Assembly: GCF_000382165.1 (NCBI RefSeq)
Contig: NZ_KB907710.1
Location: 62,001 to 126,000 of the forward strand
Reading direction: 5' to 3'
DNA: 64,000 bases
DNA from: Arsukibacterium perlucidum DSM 18276
Lineage (GTDB): Bacteria; Pseudomonadota; Gammaproteobacteria; Enterobacterales; Alteromonadaceae
Positions 44,928 to 54,798 of this stretch are shown in pieces. Numbering within the stretch: position 1 is the first letter of the stretch; each line of letters opens with the position of its first letter. The notes beneath the pieces were generated by a model. That model ran no database searches. It was not told where the DNA came from and saw only the letters and a program-made list of their open reading frames with translations. A program made the position numbers and the translations under genes.

Positions 44928-45899
44928 TTAACTTAAAGGATAAGGTAACGGCAGTAACTGCAGTGCCGGTGCACTGTCTGACTTTAACCGTAACGTGTCT
45001 GCCGGTGTTATATCATTAGGCAGCACCGCAATTAACCAAAGCTGGTTATTGATATTTACTGCGTTAATAACCTGGCCGACCCGGCGCCAGTTGTCGTTAA
45101 ACTGTTGTTCGATATCACAGCCTGCAGCTGGCGCTTCGTCCGTTTCTGCTTGCAGGATCCAGGCAGCGCGCTTATTGCGGCCCAGGTATTTCATCCGCGC
45201 CACTGTTTCCTGGCCAAGATAACAGCCCTTAGTGAAGCTAATGGCATCCACCGCCTGTAAGTTAAGCATTTGCGGCACAAATTCGCCAATCAGTGGTTGT
45301 TCCAGATAACACAGACCGTGCAGAATATGCTGCTTTAACCACAGGGTAGGCGCAGCCAGCGGGTAGTCGCTATCCAGCAGGGCTATCGCATCAGCTTTGG
45401 GCAGAATCAGCATAAAATGCTCAGCAGCCAGCTGTAATACTACTCCGCCGTTGTGGCGGCTTAGCCTACCATTGCCGTCTGGCAATTTAAAGCCAAGTTG
45501 GTCGATCAGCTTTTCAGCACCTGCACCGCCGATGCCGAGTGTCGCAAAACTGTCTTGCGCTGCGGCAAAGCTCACTTTAGAGAACACACCGAATTTGCGC
45601 CACTGGGCAACCGAAGCACTTAGTTCATCCCGAAAGGCGACAACCAGCAGTTCATCGTTGTGTTGCAGTAAATGGAACACAGACCAGGTTTTACCCTTGG
45701 CATCACAGTGGGCGCCCCGTAAAAATGTATCGTCGCCAAGCTGGTCGATGTCACAGGTGGTCTGGCTTTGTAAATACTTGCGGTTATCAGCGCCGCTAAC
45801 ACTGACAATCTCGAACGCGGGCAGGGGGGCAATAAAAGCGCCCTGAACCTGATTGGATAATTGGCCGTAACTCTTTGCAGTTAACCAGGATGTATGCAT
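44928..45899 (-). CDS. ygfZ: Folate-dependent tRNA-modifying protein YgfZ
   Basis: 323 residues. YgfZ belongs to the GcvT-like folate-binding family and helps repair or build certain Fe-S enzymes such as the methylthiotransferase MiaB. The family signature KGCYLGQETVARMKYLGRNKRA, with its conserved cysteine, is clear, as is VSGADNRKYLQSQTTCDI near the N-terminus. It lies upstream of slyD on the minus strand and divergent from sdhE-cptA, the ygfZ/ygfY/ygfX arrangement of E. coli. Confidence 0.95.
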   Translation of the reverse strand: MHTSWLTAKSYGQLSNQVQGAFIAPLPAFEIVSVSGADNRKYLQSQTTCDIDQLGDDTFLRGAHCDAKGKTWSVFHLLQHNDELLVVAFRDELSASVAQWRKFGVFSKVSFAAAQDSFATLGIGGAGAEKLIDQLGFKLPDGNGRLSRHNGGVVLQLAAEHFMLILPKADAIALLDSDYPLAAPTLWLKQHILHGLCYLEQPLIGEFVPQMLNLQAVDAISFTKGCYLGQETVARMKYLGRNKRAAWILQAETDEAPAAGCDIEQQFNDNWRRVGQVINAVNINNQLWLIAVLPNDITPADTLRLKSDSAPALQLLPLPYPLS

Positions 45900-46035
45900 T
45901 GTTTATATCACCAGAAGTATCACCAAAGCTAAGATAGTTGTAACATTGGGGCTGCAGTGAAAAGCTCAACCCCATAGCGGCAGATTTGTTGAATTGCCAT
46001 TATCCTTATAGTGTAGTTGCCAGAAAGGAATTTGA

Positions 46036-46287
46036 ATGACCGAGTTAATGATTAAACCCCGTCTGCGCTGGGCTTGCCGCCGTGGCATGCTAGAGTTGGA
46101 TGTGTTGTTGGCGCCTTTTGTTGAGGAAGGCTATGACGCGTTGTCACTGCAGCAAAAACATGATTTTGAGCGATTGCTGGCATGTGACGACCCGGATTTA
46201 TTTGCCTGGTTTATGGGTCACGCCAAAACAACCGATCCTGCGCTGCAGGCCCTGATTAAGTTAATTCTTGACCGTGTCCGGGTGTAA
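46036..46287 (+). CDS. sdhE: Succinate dehydrogenase assembly factor SdhE
   Basis: 83 residues. SdhE promotes covalent FAD attachment to succinate dehydrogenase and fumarate reductase. The family motif RRGMLELD with surrounding KPRLRWACRRGMLELDVLLAPFV is intact; the RGxxE glycine-glutamate pair is the functional core. AAGGA lies upstream of the ATG. It overlaps cptA by about 20 bases. In E. coli the pair was also named as a toxin-antitoxin system (cptB/cptA), an interpretation since disputed. Confidence 0.95.
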   Translation: MTELMIKPRLRWACRRGMLELDVLLAPFVEEGYDALSLQQKHDFERLLACDDPDLFAWFMGHAKTTDPALQALIKLILDRVRV

Positions 46288-46711
46288 TGTTGCTATCTGC
46301 CGCTCGCGCTGGCGCCAATACGGCCTGCTGGTGCTGGCGATAGTGGTTTTTCTGATATTTGCTATCCAGCCTCTGTCACTGCTTACCCTCTGGCTGATTG
46401 CCCCGTTTCTTTGGGGACTGTATTGGTACGGAATAATTTTGTATCAGCAAAAAGCAGTAGCCAAAGGTTTGAGTGTGCAGGCCAATGGCCAGTTGCGCTG
46501 GTTGCAAAGTGAACAACCCGGCGGGCAACTTGTTGCGGGTTGTCTGGTCAGTGAGTTCGGGCTGCTGGTTCGCTGGCAAAATGACAATAACCAACAGTAT
46601 GGACAATGGTTGCTTGCTGACCAGCTGTCGGTCGCCCACTACCGGGCATTGGCCCGGCAGCTTAATCAGGTGAACTGGCAAGCCAGCGCCGGTAAATACC
46701 CGGCTAATTAG
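46268..46711 (+). CDS. CptA/YgfX-like membrane protein
   Basis: About 147 residues, start uncertain. In-frame candidates are TTG at 46268 or GTG at 46274, both inside sdhE, so translation is coupled. Two close membrane helices (~18-36 and ~37-60) are followed by a soluble part with tryptophan-rich strands (GQLRWLQSEQPGGQLVAGCL, GLLVRWQN). This plan matches YgfX/CptA, the sdhE partner, which in E. coli has been linked to cell shape and MreB/FtsZ. The sequence is weakly conserved, so I leave the symbol blank. Confidence 0.72.
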   Translation: MTVSGCNVAICRSRWRQYGLLVLAIVVFLIFAIQPLSLLTLWLIAPFLWGLYWYGIILYQQKAVAKGLSVQANGQLRWLQSEQPGGQLVAGCLVSEFGLLVRWQNDNNQQYGQWLLADQLSVAHYRALARQLNQVNWQASAGKYPAN

Positions 46712-46732
46712 GGCAATAACGCTGCGCAGGGG

Positions 46733-48337
46733 CTAAGGCTTTGGTGCCAGCACCGTAGGTTTACTGTTGCTTAGCAACTCTGGGTAGTCGAGATTATAGT
46801 GTAAACCACGGCTTTCTTTTCTGGCCATAGCACAACGAATAATCAGTTCAGCAACCTGTGCCAGATTGCGCAGCTCTAGTAAATTGTGGCTTAGCCGGAA
46901 ATGGCTGTAGTAGTCATGAATTTCTGATTGCAACAGCTCTACCCGATGCAGCGCACGCTCCAGCCGTTTGTTAGTGCGGACAATCCCAACATAGTCCCAC
47001 ATAAATAGCCGCAGTTCATGCCAGTTGTGGGTAATGACAATTTCCTCATCGGAATCACTAACCCTGCTCTCATCCCATGGCGCTATCTCAGCATAGCTGG
47101 CGTCGGCTGATAACTGGCTTATTATATGTTTGGCAGCGGCCTGAGCAAACACCACACATTCTAATAAAGAATTGCTGGCCATCCGGTTGGCACCGTGCAA
47201 GCCAGTGTAGGCTACCTCGCCAATGGCATAAAGATTATGCAAATCGGTCTGGCCATTAAGGTTAGTCAGCACCCCACCACAGGTATAATGTGCTGCCGGG
47301 ACCACCGGGATAGGCTGGCGGCTGATATCAATACCGACACTTAAACACTTGGCGTAAATAGTGGGAAAGTGCTCAATAATAAAATCTTTCGGCTGATGGC
47401 TGATATCAAGGTACAGACAATTGGCGCCAAGGCGTTTCATTTCATAATCGATTGCCCGCGCCACAATATCCCGGGGGGCCAATTCAGCGCGTTCATCAAA
47501 TTCAGGCATAAAGCGGCTGCCATCCGGCCGGCACAAATAGGCACCTTCACCGCGCATTGCTTCTGAAATTAGAAAATTTGGCGCGTCCGGGTGATACAAA
47601 CTGGTTGGGTGAAATTGATTAAACTCCATATTGGCGACCCGGCAACCGGCACGCCAGGCCATGGCAATGCCATCACCACTGGCAACATCCGGGTTACTGG
47701 TATACAGATAGACTTTACTGGCGCCGCCGGTAGCAAGTGCGACAAAATGCGCTTTAATCGTTTCAACTTTGGCGCGGGTTTTGTTCCAGACATAAGCACC
47801 ATAGCAGCGTCTGGCATCTAAGCCCAATTTGCTGCCGTTGATTAAATCGATCGCGTTATAGTTTTCCAGTAGCTGGATATTAGGGTGCTGTTTTACCTGG
47901 TCCACCAGGGTTATCTGCACCGCCTGGCCGGTGGCATCGGCAGCATGCAAAATACGACGATGGCTATGACCGCCTTCCCGGGTCAGGTGGTACTTCAGAC
48001 TACCATCGCTGTCATGATACTGATCAAAGGGTACGCCCTGCCTGATAAGCCACTGCATCGCTTCTTTGGCATGTTCGGCTGTGTATTGCACCGCGGCCTC
48101 GTCACATAAACCGGCACCAGAAATTAAGGTATCGCTAACGTGGGAGGCAATACTATCATTTTCGTCAAATACCGCAGCTATGCCACCCTGGGCATAGAGG
48201 GTAGAACCTTCGCGCAGCGGCCCTTTACTTAACACTAACACTTGCGCATGATCTGCTAATTGTAACGCCAAAGTTAAACCGGCAGCGCCGCTGCCAATAA
48301 TTAAAACGTCACAATGATATTCATGTTGTAGTGTCAT
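46733..48337 (-). CDS. nadB: L-aspartate oxidase
   Basis: 534 residues from the ATG at 48337 (E. coli 540); an upstream GTG at 48346 adds three codons. NadB oxidises aspartate to iminoaspartate for NAD synthesis. Seen: [20 protein letters not shown] (FAD), [30 protein letters not shown] with catalytic residues, [23 protein letters not shown], and [16 protein letters not shown]. Divergent nadB/rpoE is a conserved gammaproteobacterial arrangement. Confidence 0.97.
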   Translation of the reverse strand: MTLQHEYHCDVLIIGSGAAGLTLALQLADHAQVLVLSKGPLREGSTLYAQGGIAAVFDENDSIASHVSDTLISGAGLCDEAAVQYTAEHAKEAMQWLIRQGVPFDQYHDSDGSLKYHLTREGGHSHRRILHAADATGQAVQITLVDQVKQHPNIQLLENYNAIDLINGSKLGLDARRCYGAYVWNKTRAKVETIKAHFVALATGGASKVYLYTSNPDVASGDGIAMAWRAGCRVANMEFNQFHPTSLYHPDAPNFLISEAMRGEGAYLCRPDGSRFMPEFDERAELAPRDIVARAIDYEMKRLGANCLYLDISHQPKDFIIEHFPTIYAKCLSVGIDISRQPIPVVPAAHYTCGGVLTNLNGQTDLHNLYAIGEVAYTGLHGANRMASNSLLECVVFAQAAAKHIISQLSADASYAEIAPWDESRVSDSDEEIVITHNWHELRLFMWDYVGIVRTNKRLERALHRVELLQSEIHDYYSHFRLSHNLLELRNLAQVAELIIRCAMARKESRGLHYNLDYPELLSNSKPTVLAPKP

Positions 48338-48454
48338 GCGATACACTTATCCCAGTTAAGCCTTAATGTTAGGGTAACCTCGAGGTTACCGCTGCAATTA
48401 CCCGACAGCAGGACTGTTGGATCAGCTTATTGTAGCGGTTTTGTCATAATAAAC

Positions 48455-48482
48455 AGAACTATTTATTGTGGCCGTGGTCTGA
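48455..48482 (+). promoter_or_regulatory. Candidate sigma-E promoter of rpoE
   Basis: AGAACTA (48455-48461), a 16-base spacer, then TCTGA (48478-48482). This fits the sigma-E consensus GGAACTT-N16-TCTRA with two changes in the -35. It lies ~70 bases before rpoE, where sigma-E is known to drive its own operon in E. coli. Confidence 0.65.
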
Positions 48483-48552
48483 GCTTCGACGCCAGACAAG
48501 GGCCATTTAAAATCGACTACCTAATAAGTATTACAGGGGACAGGCTCACAGA

Positions 48553-49128
48553 ATGAGCGAGCAAGAATTAGATTGGCAAATTGTCCAGCGGGTCCAGCAA
48601 GGCGATAAAGCCGCTTTTAATTTGTTGGTGAAAAAATATCAGCATAGAATCGCGAACTTAATCTCCCGTTATGTCTCTAATCACGGAGATGTGGCAGACG
48701 TTGCTCAGGAAGCTTTTATTAAAGCGTATCGTGCTATGCCGGGGTTCAGGGGGGAAAGTGCTTTTTACACCTGGCTTTACCGGATTGCGGTTAACAGTGC
48801 TAAAAATTATCTGGTAGCCAATGGCCGCAAGCCGCCGGCCACCGATGTAGACGCTGAAGACGCCGAATATTTTGAAGGTAGCGATGCGTTAAAAGAGCAG
48901 GACTCGCCAGAGCGGTTATTGCTGTCGGACGAAATTCGGGCGGTGGTATTTAATACCATAGATAAGTTACCAGATGAACTTCGGACCGCAATAACACTCA
49001 GAGAGCTTGAAGGGTTAAGTTACGAAGAAATAGCAGAAGTAATGGCGTGTCCTATCGGCACAGTACGCAGCAGGATTTTCCGGGCGCGTGAAGCGATAGA
49101 CATTCAGCTTAAACCATTGATAGGCTAA
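48553..49128 (+). CDS. rpoE: RNA polymerase sigma-E factor
   Basis: 191 residues, the same length as E. coli RpoE. An ECF sigma factor that turns on envelope-stress genes when outer-membrane proteins misfold. Region 2 (FNLLVKKYQHRIANLISRYVSNHGDVADVAQEAFIKAYRAMPGFRGESAFYTWLYRIAVN) and region 4 (LPDELRTAITLRELEGLSYEEIAEVMACPIGTVRSRIFRARE) are both full. It is the first gene of rpoE-rseA-rseB-rseC, whose products control it. Confidence 0.98.
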   Translation: MSEQELDWQIVQRVQQGDKAAFNLLVKKYQHRIANLISRYVSNHGDVADVAQEAFIKAYRAMPGFRGESAFYTWLYRIAVNSAKNYLVANGRKPPATDVDAEDAEYFEGSDALKEQDSPERLLLSDEIRAVVFNTIDKLPDELRTAITLRELEGLSYEEIAEVMACPIGTVRSRIFRAREAIDIQLKPLIG

Positions 49129-49163
49129 ATCGGATAATGAACAGCAAGCAGACAGGAAAAATT

Positions 49164-49766
49164 ATGTCGTCAGAAAAGCAGGATTGGCTCTCAGCCGCCA
49201 GTGATAACAGACAAATCAGTAAAACTGAACTGGACCTGTTGTTGCAGCAGCCTGAGTTACAGCAAAAGCTGGAACGCTATCAACTAGCTGCGGCTGTATT
49301 TCGTCAGGAAAAATCAGTTCCGTTACCTAAAGATTTCAGCGCCGATATTGCCGCGTTATTGCAGGATGAGCCGACATATCAACTAAGTCAAAGCCGTAAT
49401 CTGCTGCACAAAGTAGGGGCCGGTATCAGATATGCTGCGAATGGCAGTTGGCTCAAGCCAGCGGCGCAGGGTGCTGTAGCTGCAGGGGTAGCGCTTTTTG
49501 CGGTACTAGGCGTGCAGCAGTATCAACAGCCAACGGGGCAGGAACTAATGTTGCCAAGTCCGGTATTGCAAACTAACCCGATAGGCGGCTTTGCCACTCC
49601 GGTCAGTCTGAGTTCCACTACCGCTGATACCCGCTTTGCCGAGCAGGAACAGCAAGCGATGCAAGAGCAGCAACGCAGGCTGCAAGCTTTACTACAGGCC
49701 CATCGGCAGCAGGTTCGGCTAATGGAGCAGGAACAGGCAAAAACTGAGCAAAAAAACGAGCAGTAA
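49164..49766 (+). CDS. rseA: Anti-sigma-E factor RseA
   Basis: 200 residues from the ATG at 49164 (AGGA 6 bases upstream; the first ATG at 49137 lacks a good site and adds nine residues). The N-terminal ~70 residues bind sigma-E (WLSAASDNRQISKTELDLLLQQPELQQKLERYQL). One membrane helix follows (~102-118). The periplasmic part ends in a glutamine-rich coiled coil (EQEQQAMQEQQRRLQALL). Stepwise cleavage by DegS and RseP would release sigma-E. The C-terminus is divergent, as usual for the family. Confidence 0.93.
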   Translation: MSSEKQDWLSAASDNRQISKTELDLLLQQPELQQKLERYQLAAAVFRQEKSVPLPKDFSADIAALLQDEPTYQLSQSRNLLHKVGAGIRYAANGSWLKPAAQGAVAAGVALFAVLGVQQYQQPTGQELMLPSPVLQTNPIGGFATPVSLSSTTADTRFAEQEQQAMQEQQRRLQALLQAHRQQVRLMEQEQAKTEQKNEQ

Positions 49767-49767
49767 T

Positions 49768-50697
49768 ATGAGCAAAGTAGTAAGTCTGTGTTGCACCCTG
49801 TTGTTTTTGTGCAGCAACTTGCTGCAGGCTGATGATGCTGGCTGGGCCCTGTTTGATAGGGTGCAGTCAAGCGTAAAAAAGTACAATTTTGATAGCTCTT
49901 TTGTAGTATTTAAAGGTGGACAGGTAGAGACCTTTCGCTGGCAACATGGCCGCAAAGGTGATAAGGAAATTGAACACCTTGTCCCTCTCGACGCCGAGGG
50001 CGTTGATATCTTACGACGGGATGGTGTGGTCTATTACTTCTTAACGGATCGGCCGGCCCTGGTTACCATCAGTGACAGTATCAAAGAGTTACCCGCCATT
50101 CTTTTTCAGGACAGTCAGCAGATTAAGCAACTTTACACTGCGGTTCTAGGCAGTAGTTCAGTCATGTCAGGCCACACCGCCCAGCTGCTGAGACTCAGTG
50201 CTAATGATACCAGCCGGCACAGCTATTGGTTATGGGTTGAAGCAGAATCAGGCTTTCCGCTGCGGATTGATGTGATGTCAGAACAACAGGCACCGCTGGA
50301 GCGCTGGCTGGTAACCCACATGCAAATTAGTCCGGAGCTGCCTGACAATCTGCAGCGCCTGCTGGATAGCGAATTACCTGAGCCGGCCAGCCGCCAGACA
50401 GGTGCCGTATTGCCGGTAAACCAACTGGAGCTAACCTGGCTGCCTGATGGATATCAGTTAGTCAGCGACCCTCACATCGTGCCTCAGCTACAGCAAAGCC
50501 TGTTGGGCTACTGGTTGCTGACAGATGGCCTGCATCAGGTTTCAGTTTTTGTGCAGCCTACCCAGCGCATGCCGACCCAGGCTTACCGGGATGGCGCGAC
50601 AACCATCTATATGTTAAGTGCGCCGCAGCATGATATAACAGTGATTGGCCCGGTCAGTATTAATGTGGCCGAGCGCCTTGCTGCAGCTGTGCGCTAG
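49768..50697 (+). CDS. rseB: Sigma-E regulatory protein RseB
   Basis: 309 residues, one base after rseA. A signal peptide (VVSLCCTLLFLCSNLLQA) is followed by the two-domain periplasmic MucB/RseB fold (SFVVFKGGQVETFRWQHGRKGDKEIEHLVPLDAEGVDILRRDG; LELTWLPDGYQLV in the C-terminal domain). RseB binds RseA and shields it from DegS until lipopolysaccharide or lipoprotein signals displace it. Confidence 0.95.
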   Translation: MSKVVSLCCTLLFLCSNLLQADDAGWALFDRVQSSVKKYNFDSSFVVFKGGQVETFRWQHGRKGDKEIEHLVPLDAEGVDILRRDGVVYYFLTDRPALVTISDSIKELPAILFQDSQQIKQLYTAVLGSSSVMSGHTAQLLRLSANDTSRHSYWLWVEAESGFPLRIDVMSEQQAPLERWLVTHMQISPELPDNLQRLLDSELPEPASRQTGAVLPVNQLELTWLPDGYQLVSDPHIVPQLQQSLLGYWLLTDGLHQVSVFVQPTQRMPTQAYRDGATTIYMLSAPQHDITVIGPVSINVAERLAAAVR

Positions 50698-50745
50698 CAA
50701 AAGAAGATTATCAGTGAATGACTACTACTAACGGATCTCAGGCAA

Positions 50746-51231
50746 ATGATTGAGCAAATAGCCACGGTACTTGCTGTTGAACCTGATGGCGTGTGGCTGG
50801 GCACTACTCCGGTTACGACCTGTAATTCCTGTCATGCCAGTGCTGACTGCGGTACCGGCATCGTCGCGAAAACCATGACCCCCCGTCAGAACCGTTTCTT
50901 TATTAATACTGAGTTGCCACTGTTACCTGGCGAACAGGTAAGGGTCGCTACCGCCGGCCAACAGCTGGTAACTGCTGCGCTGCTGGTTTATTTGCTGCCA
51001 CTGCTATTAATGATAATGGCCGCGCTGCTGGTGCATCTTGGCTGGCAGGCCGCTGAAGGCTGGGTTATGCTGGCTGCTGCAGCTGGTGCAGGCTGTGGTT
51101 TGCTGGTTGCCCGCTACTATGGTGTTAAAATCGCTGCACAGCAGCAACTTAGCATTCTGGCAGTGCTACCGGATATCTCGGTGCAACAAAAGTTCAGTAC
51201 CTCTGCTAAGCCAGCATCGAAGAACACATAG
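50746..51231 (+). CDS. rseC: RseC/MucC-like redox/membrane regulator
   Basis: 161 residues. An N-terminal cytoplasmic part with a cysteine cluster (CNSCHASADCGTGIV) is followed by two membrane helices (~78-97 and ~103-122). RseC family members modestly affect sigma-E activity and, in some bacteria, SoxR reduction. It closes the rpoE operon; the cysteine pattern CxxCxxxxxC is the family mark. Confidence 0.9.
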   Translation: MIEQIATVLAVEPDGVWLGTTPVTTCNSCHASADCGTGIVAKTMTPRQNRFFINTELPLLPGEQVRVATAGQQLVTAALLVYLLPLLLMIMAALLVHLGWQAAEGWVMLAAAAGAGCGLLVARYYGVKIAAQQQLSILAVLPDISVQQKFSTSAKPASKNT

Positions 51232-51365
51232 CAAGCTGCCTGCGGATAGAGTACAATTCCCGCTAATTTTTTTACAGCATCGGTCTCACAATAGCCGTAC
51301 CATTAACCGGTGCGTCTGAGCTTATTGTCAGTACCCCCAGTATATTTCGGACATTTGCGGATAAC

Positions 51366-53165
51366 ATGGCAAAACTTAATAACATCAGAAATTTCTCCGT
51401 CATCGCCCATATTGACCATGGTAAATCAACCCTGTCAGACAGGCTTATTCAGTATTGTGGTGGTCTGGCTGATCGGGAAATGCAGCAGCAGGTGCTGGAT
51501 TCAATGGATCTGGAGCGCGAACGTGGTATCACAATCAAAGCGCAAAGTGTCACCCTGAATTATATCGCTGATGATGGCAATACCTATCAGCTGAACTTTA
51601 TCGATACCCCGGGGCACGTCGACTTCACGTATGAAGTCAGCCGTTCACTGGCCGCCTGTGAAGGCGCCTTACTGGTAGTTGATGCGGGGCAGGGGGTTGA
51701 GGCACAAACCGTTGCTAATTGTTATACCGCGCTTGATATGAACCTGGAAGTGATCCCGGTACTTAATAAAATTGATTTGCCGCAGGCTGAGCCAGAGCGG
51801 GTGGCCGAAGAAATAGAAGACATTATTGGCATCGAAGCACTTGGGGCGGTGCAATGTTCAGCTAAAACCGGTTTTGGCATTAAAGATGTGCTGGAAACCA
51901 TAGTAAAGAAAATCCCGCCGCCGGAGGGTGAGCGAGACTTACCCACGCAGGCGTTAATTATTGATTCCTGGTTTGATGCTTATCAGGGCGTGGTATCACT
52001 GGTGCGGGTTAAGCATGGTTCCATTAAAACCAAAGACAAGATAAAAGTCATGTCTACCGGTCAGGTTTATGAAGTTGATAAAGTAGGAATTTTTAGCCCG
52101 AAAGCCACTAATACCGGCGAGCTGAACACCGGTGAAGTCGGTTTTGTTATTGCGGGTATCAAGGAAATTAAGGGCGCGCCGGTGGGCGATACCCTGACCC
52201 TGGCAAAAAACAGCGCTGAGAAGCCGTTGCCAGGCTTTAAACGGATCAAACCGCAGGTTTATGCCGGGGTATTCCCGGTATCCTCAGATGACTATGAAGA
52301 TTTTCGTGATGCGCTGGCTAAGCTCAGCCTGAACGATTCTTCCTTGTTTTATGAGCCGGAAAACTCCGGTGCTTTGGGTTTTGGTTTCCGGATTGGTTTC
52401 CTCGGTATGCTGCATATGGAAATCATCCAGGAGCGGCTGGAGCGTGAGTACGATTTAGACCTTATCACCACCGCACCCACTGTTGTGTACGAGGTAATTA
52501 AGAAAGATGGCGAAAAAGTGCTGGTTGATAACCCCAGCGATTTGCCGGCGGTCAATGATATTGACGAAATCCGTGAGCCTATTGTAGAAGCTCATATCCT
52601 GGTCCCCCAGGAATATCTGGGTAACGTTATTACTCTGTGTATCGAAAAGCGTGGAACCCAAACCAATATGCTGTACCACGGTCGACAGGTGGCCGTAACT
52701 TACGAGTTACCCATGGCCGAAGTGGTGATGGACTTTTTCGACCGGTTAAAGTCGACCAGCCGGGGCTATGCTTCGCTGGATTATTCTTTTAAACGGTTTC
52801 AAACCTCGAATATGCAGCGGGTCGATATCCTGATCAACGGCGAGCGGGTTGATGCGCTGGCAATTATCAGTCATATCGATTTTGCCCAGAGCCGGGGCCG
52901 GCAGCTGGCGGAAAAACTGAAAGAGCTGATCCCGCGGCAAATGTTTGATATTGCCATTCAGGCGGCAATTGGTAACCACGTTATCGCCCGCACAACCATT
53001 AAGCAAATGCGCAAAAACGTGTTGGCGAAATGTTATGGTGGCGACATCAGCCGTAAGAAGAAGCTGCTGCAAAAGCAAAAAGACGGTAAAAAGCGGATGA
53101 AACAGGTCGGTAATGTTGAAGTGCCGCAAGAGGCCTTCCTGGCTATTCTGAAAGTTGGCAAGTAA
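51366..53165 (+). CDS. lepA: Elongation factor 4 (LepA)
   Basis: 599 residues, exactly the usual length. A ribosome-associated translational GTPase that affects initiation and 30S assembly. G motifs are seen: [36 protein letters not shown]. The C-terminal LepA-specific domain ([34 protein letters not shown]) is complete. A 134-base gap from rseC suggests a separate promoter. lepB follows at 25 bases. Confidence 0.98.
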   Translation: MAKLNNIRNFSVIAHIDHGKSTLSDRLIQYCGGLADREMQQQVLDSMDLERERGITIKAQSVTLNYIADDGNTYQLNFIDTPGHVDFTYEVSRSLAACEGALLVVDAGQGVEAQTVANCYTALDMNLEVIPVLNKIDLPQAEPERVAEEIEDIIGIEALGAVQCSAKTGFGIKDVLETIVKKIPPPEGERDLPTQALIIDSWFDAYQGVVSLVRVKHGSIKTKDKIKVMSTGQVYEVDKVGIFSPKATNTGELNTGEVGFVIAGIKEIKGAPVGDTLTLAKNSAEKPLPGFKRIKPQVYAGVFPVSSDDYEDFRDALAKLSLNDSSLFYEPENSGALGFGFRIGFLGMLHMEIIQERLEREYDLDLITTAPTVVYEVIKKDGEKVLVDNPSDLPAVNDIDEIREPIVEAHILVPQEYLGNVITLCIEKRGTQTNMLYHGRQVAVTYELPMAEVVMDFFDRLKSTSRGYASLDYSFKRFQTSNMQRVDILINGERVDALAIISHIDFAQSRGRQLAEKLKELIPRQMFDIAIQAAIGNHVIARTTIKQMRKNVLAKCYGGDISRKKKLLQKQKDGKKRMKQVGNVEVPQEAFLAILKVGK

Positions 53166-53190
53166 AACGTAGCAAGTTAAAGGGAAACGC

Positions 53191-54114
53191 ATGGCCGGTT
53201 ATTTTGCAATATTCTTAGTACTACTGACATTGGCTAGTGGCTTAATTTGGCTGCTGGATGCGTTGCTGCTGGCACCTAAACGCCGTGAGCGGCTGGTGTT
53301 AGCACAAAGTAGTGCGGGCAGTCAGTTGACCGCCGAAACCAGTGATACCTTACTGAAAGAACCGGCGGTGGTGGAAACGGCAAAATCAATTTTTCCGGTG
53401 ATTGCCGCTATTACGCTATTCCGCTCGTTTTTATATGAGCCTTTTCAAATTCCCTCTGGTTCAATGATGCCAACCTTACTGGTTGGTGATTTTATTCTGG
53501 TTGAAAAGTTTTCATATGATGTAAAAGACCCGGTATGGCGTAAAACCCTGTATCACAACAAGCTGCCACAACATGGTGATGTGGCGGTATTTAAGTATCC
53601 TGAGCAGCCAACAGTCGACTTTATTAAGCGAATTGTCGGCTTGCCGGGTGATCGGATTATTTACCGGGACAAGCAGCTGTATATTGATAAAGCCTGTGCA
53701 GCAGGCCAAACCACCGGTTGCGGCACCCTGGAGCGGATTACTCTGACCCATGTGCCAGATAACCAGTTTTTTCAAGGCCAACGCCAGCAGCGGCGTTTTC
53801 ATGAAGCACTCGGTGAGAATGGCCACAATATTTTGATTACTCCGGGAGCACCCGAGCTGGTAAGGCAGTATCATCAGCAGCCCGGCACAGCAATTGATGA
53901 ATTTGTGGTGCCGGCAGGCCATTATTTCGCGATAGGTGACAACCGGGATAACAGCCGGGACAGCCGGTTCTGGGGTTTTATACCAGCCGACAACCTGGTG
54001 GGCAAGGCGGTATTTATCTGGATGAGCTTTGAATTCAGTGAAGACCCGAACAGCTGGCTACCAGGCTGGGTGCCGGTTGGCGTGCGTTTTGAGCGCCTGG
54101 GTAAAATTGAGTAA
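53191..54114 (+). CDS. lepB: Signal peptidase I
   Basis: 307 residues. Two N-terminal membrane helices (~4-24 and ~66-82) anchor a periplasmic catalytic domain that cuts signal peptides from exported proteins. The Ser-Lys dyad is visible: IPSGSMMPTL with Ser91 and FIKRIVGLPGD with Lys146, then GDNRDNSRDSRFWG. It is cotranscribed with lepA and rnc, as in E. coli. Confidence 0.98.
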   Translation: MAGYFAIFLVLLTLASGLIWLLDALLLAPKRRERLVLAQSSAGSQLTAETSDTLLKEPAVVETAKSIFPVIAAITLFRSFLYEPFQIPSGSMMPTLLVGDFILVEKFSYDVKDPVWRKTLYHNKLPQHGDVAVFKYPEQPTVDFIKRIVGLPGDRIIYRDKQLYIDKACAAGQTTGCGTLERITLTHVPDNQFFQGQRQQRRFHEALGENGHNILITPGAPELVRQYHQQPGTAIDEFVVPAGHYFAIGDNRDNSRDSRFWGFIPADNLVGKAVFIWMSFEFSEDPNSWLPGWVPVGVRFERLGKIE

Positions 54115-54123
54115 GGTGGCCTG

Positions 54124-54798
54124 ATGCTACAGCCGGTTAAACCGTTGATGAATAAGCTTGGTTATCAGTTTGCTGAGCCCGGATTGCTTGAACAGGCCCT
54201 GACCCACCGCAGCTGCAAAGGTAAGCATAATGAGCGGCTGGAGTTTTTAGGGGATGCGGTTTTAGGCTTGATCATTGCCCAAACGCTGTTTGAACAGTTT
54301 CCGCAAACCCGCGAAGGTGATTTAACCCGGATGCGCTCGGCGCTGGTAAAAGGCGTTACTCTGGCAGAAATAGCCCAGGAACTGGCGATAGCTCAGTATT
54401 TGCGGTTGGGCCCGGGTGAGCTGAAAAGTGGTGGTCACCGCCGCGAGTCTATTCTGGCGGATGCGCTGGAAGCGATTTTGGGTGCTATATTTTTAGACAG
54501 TGGTATGGAAGCATGCCGCGAACGTATTCTGGTCTGGTTTGGTGAGCGGCTGCAGCAGATTGCCCCGGGTGAGCAAAAAGACTCTAAAACCCGGTTGCAG
54601 GAATATTTACAGGGTTTGCGTTTAGCGTTGCCCGTGTATGACGTTATTGCCACCGCAGGCGAAGCACACCAACAAACCTTCACTGTTCGTTGCACGGTAC
54701 CGGGTATTAAGCCTATTACTGCGACGGGCAGTTCACGGCGAAAAGCCGAACAAGACGCCGCCAATGCGGCTTTGGAACAGATTAAAAATGAACGATAA
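54124..54798 (+). CDS. rnc: Ribonuclease III
   Basis: 224 residues (E. coli 226). It cuts double-stranded RNA in rRNA maturation and mRNA turnover. The signature [16 protein letters not shown] carries catalytic Glu40 and Asp44, and [14 protein letters not shown] holds the second acidic set. The C-terminal double-stranded RNA-binding domain (~150-224) ends in [18 protein letters not shown]. The last 11 bases overlap era. Confidence 0.98.
   Translation: MLQPVKPLMNKLGYQFAEPGLLEQALTHRSCKGKHNERLEFLGDAVLGLIIAQTLFEQFPQTREGDLTRMRSALVKGVTLAEIAQELAIAQYLRLGPGELKSGGHRRESILADALEAILGAIFLDSGMEACRERILVWFGERLQQIAPGEQKDSKTRLQEYLQGLRLALPVYDVIATAGEAHQQTFTVRCTVPGIKPITATGSSRRKAEQDAANAALEQIKNER

Noticed and set aside
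45397-45846. 149-codon plus-strand frame opposite ygfZ
   Set aside because: Serine/leucine-rich composition typical of the reverse of a real gene.
46036-46711. sdhE-cptA as a toxin-antitoxin system
   Set aside because: That label from E. coli is disputed; SdhE is a well-supported flavinylation factor and the context is housekeeping.
49523-49870. Cysteine-rich minus-strand frame opposite rseA/rseB
   Set aside because: The cysteines arise from complementing the CAG/CAA glutamine codons of the RseA tail; it is a shadow.
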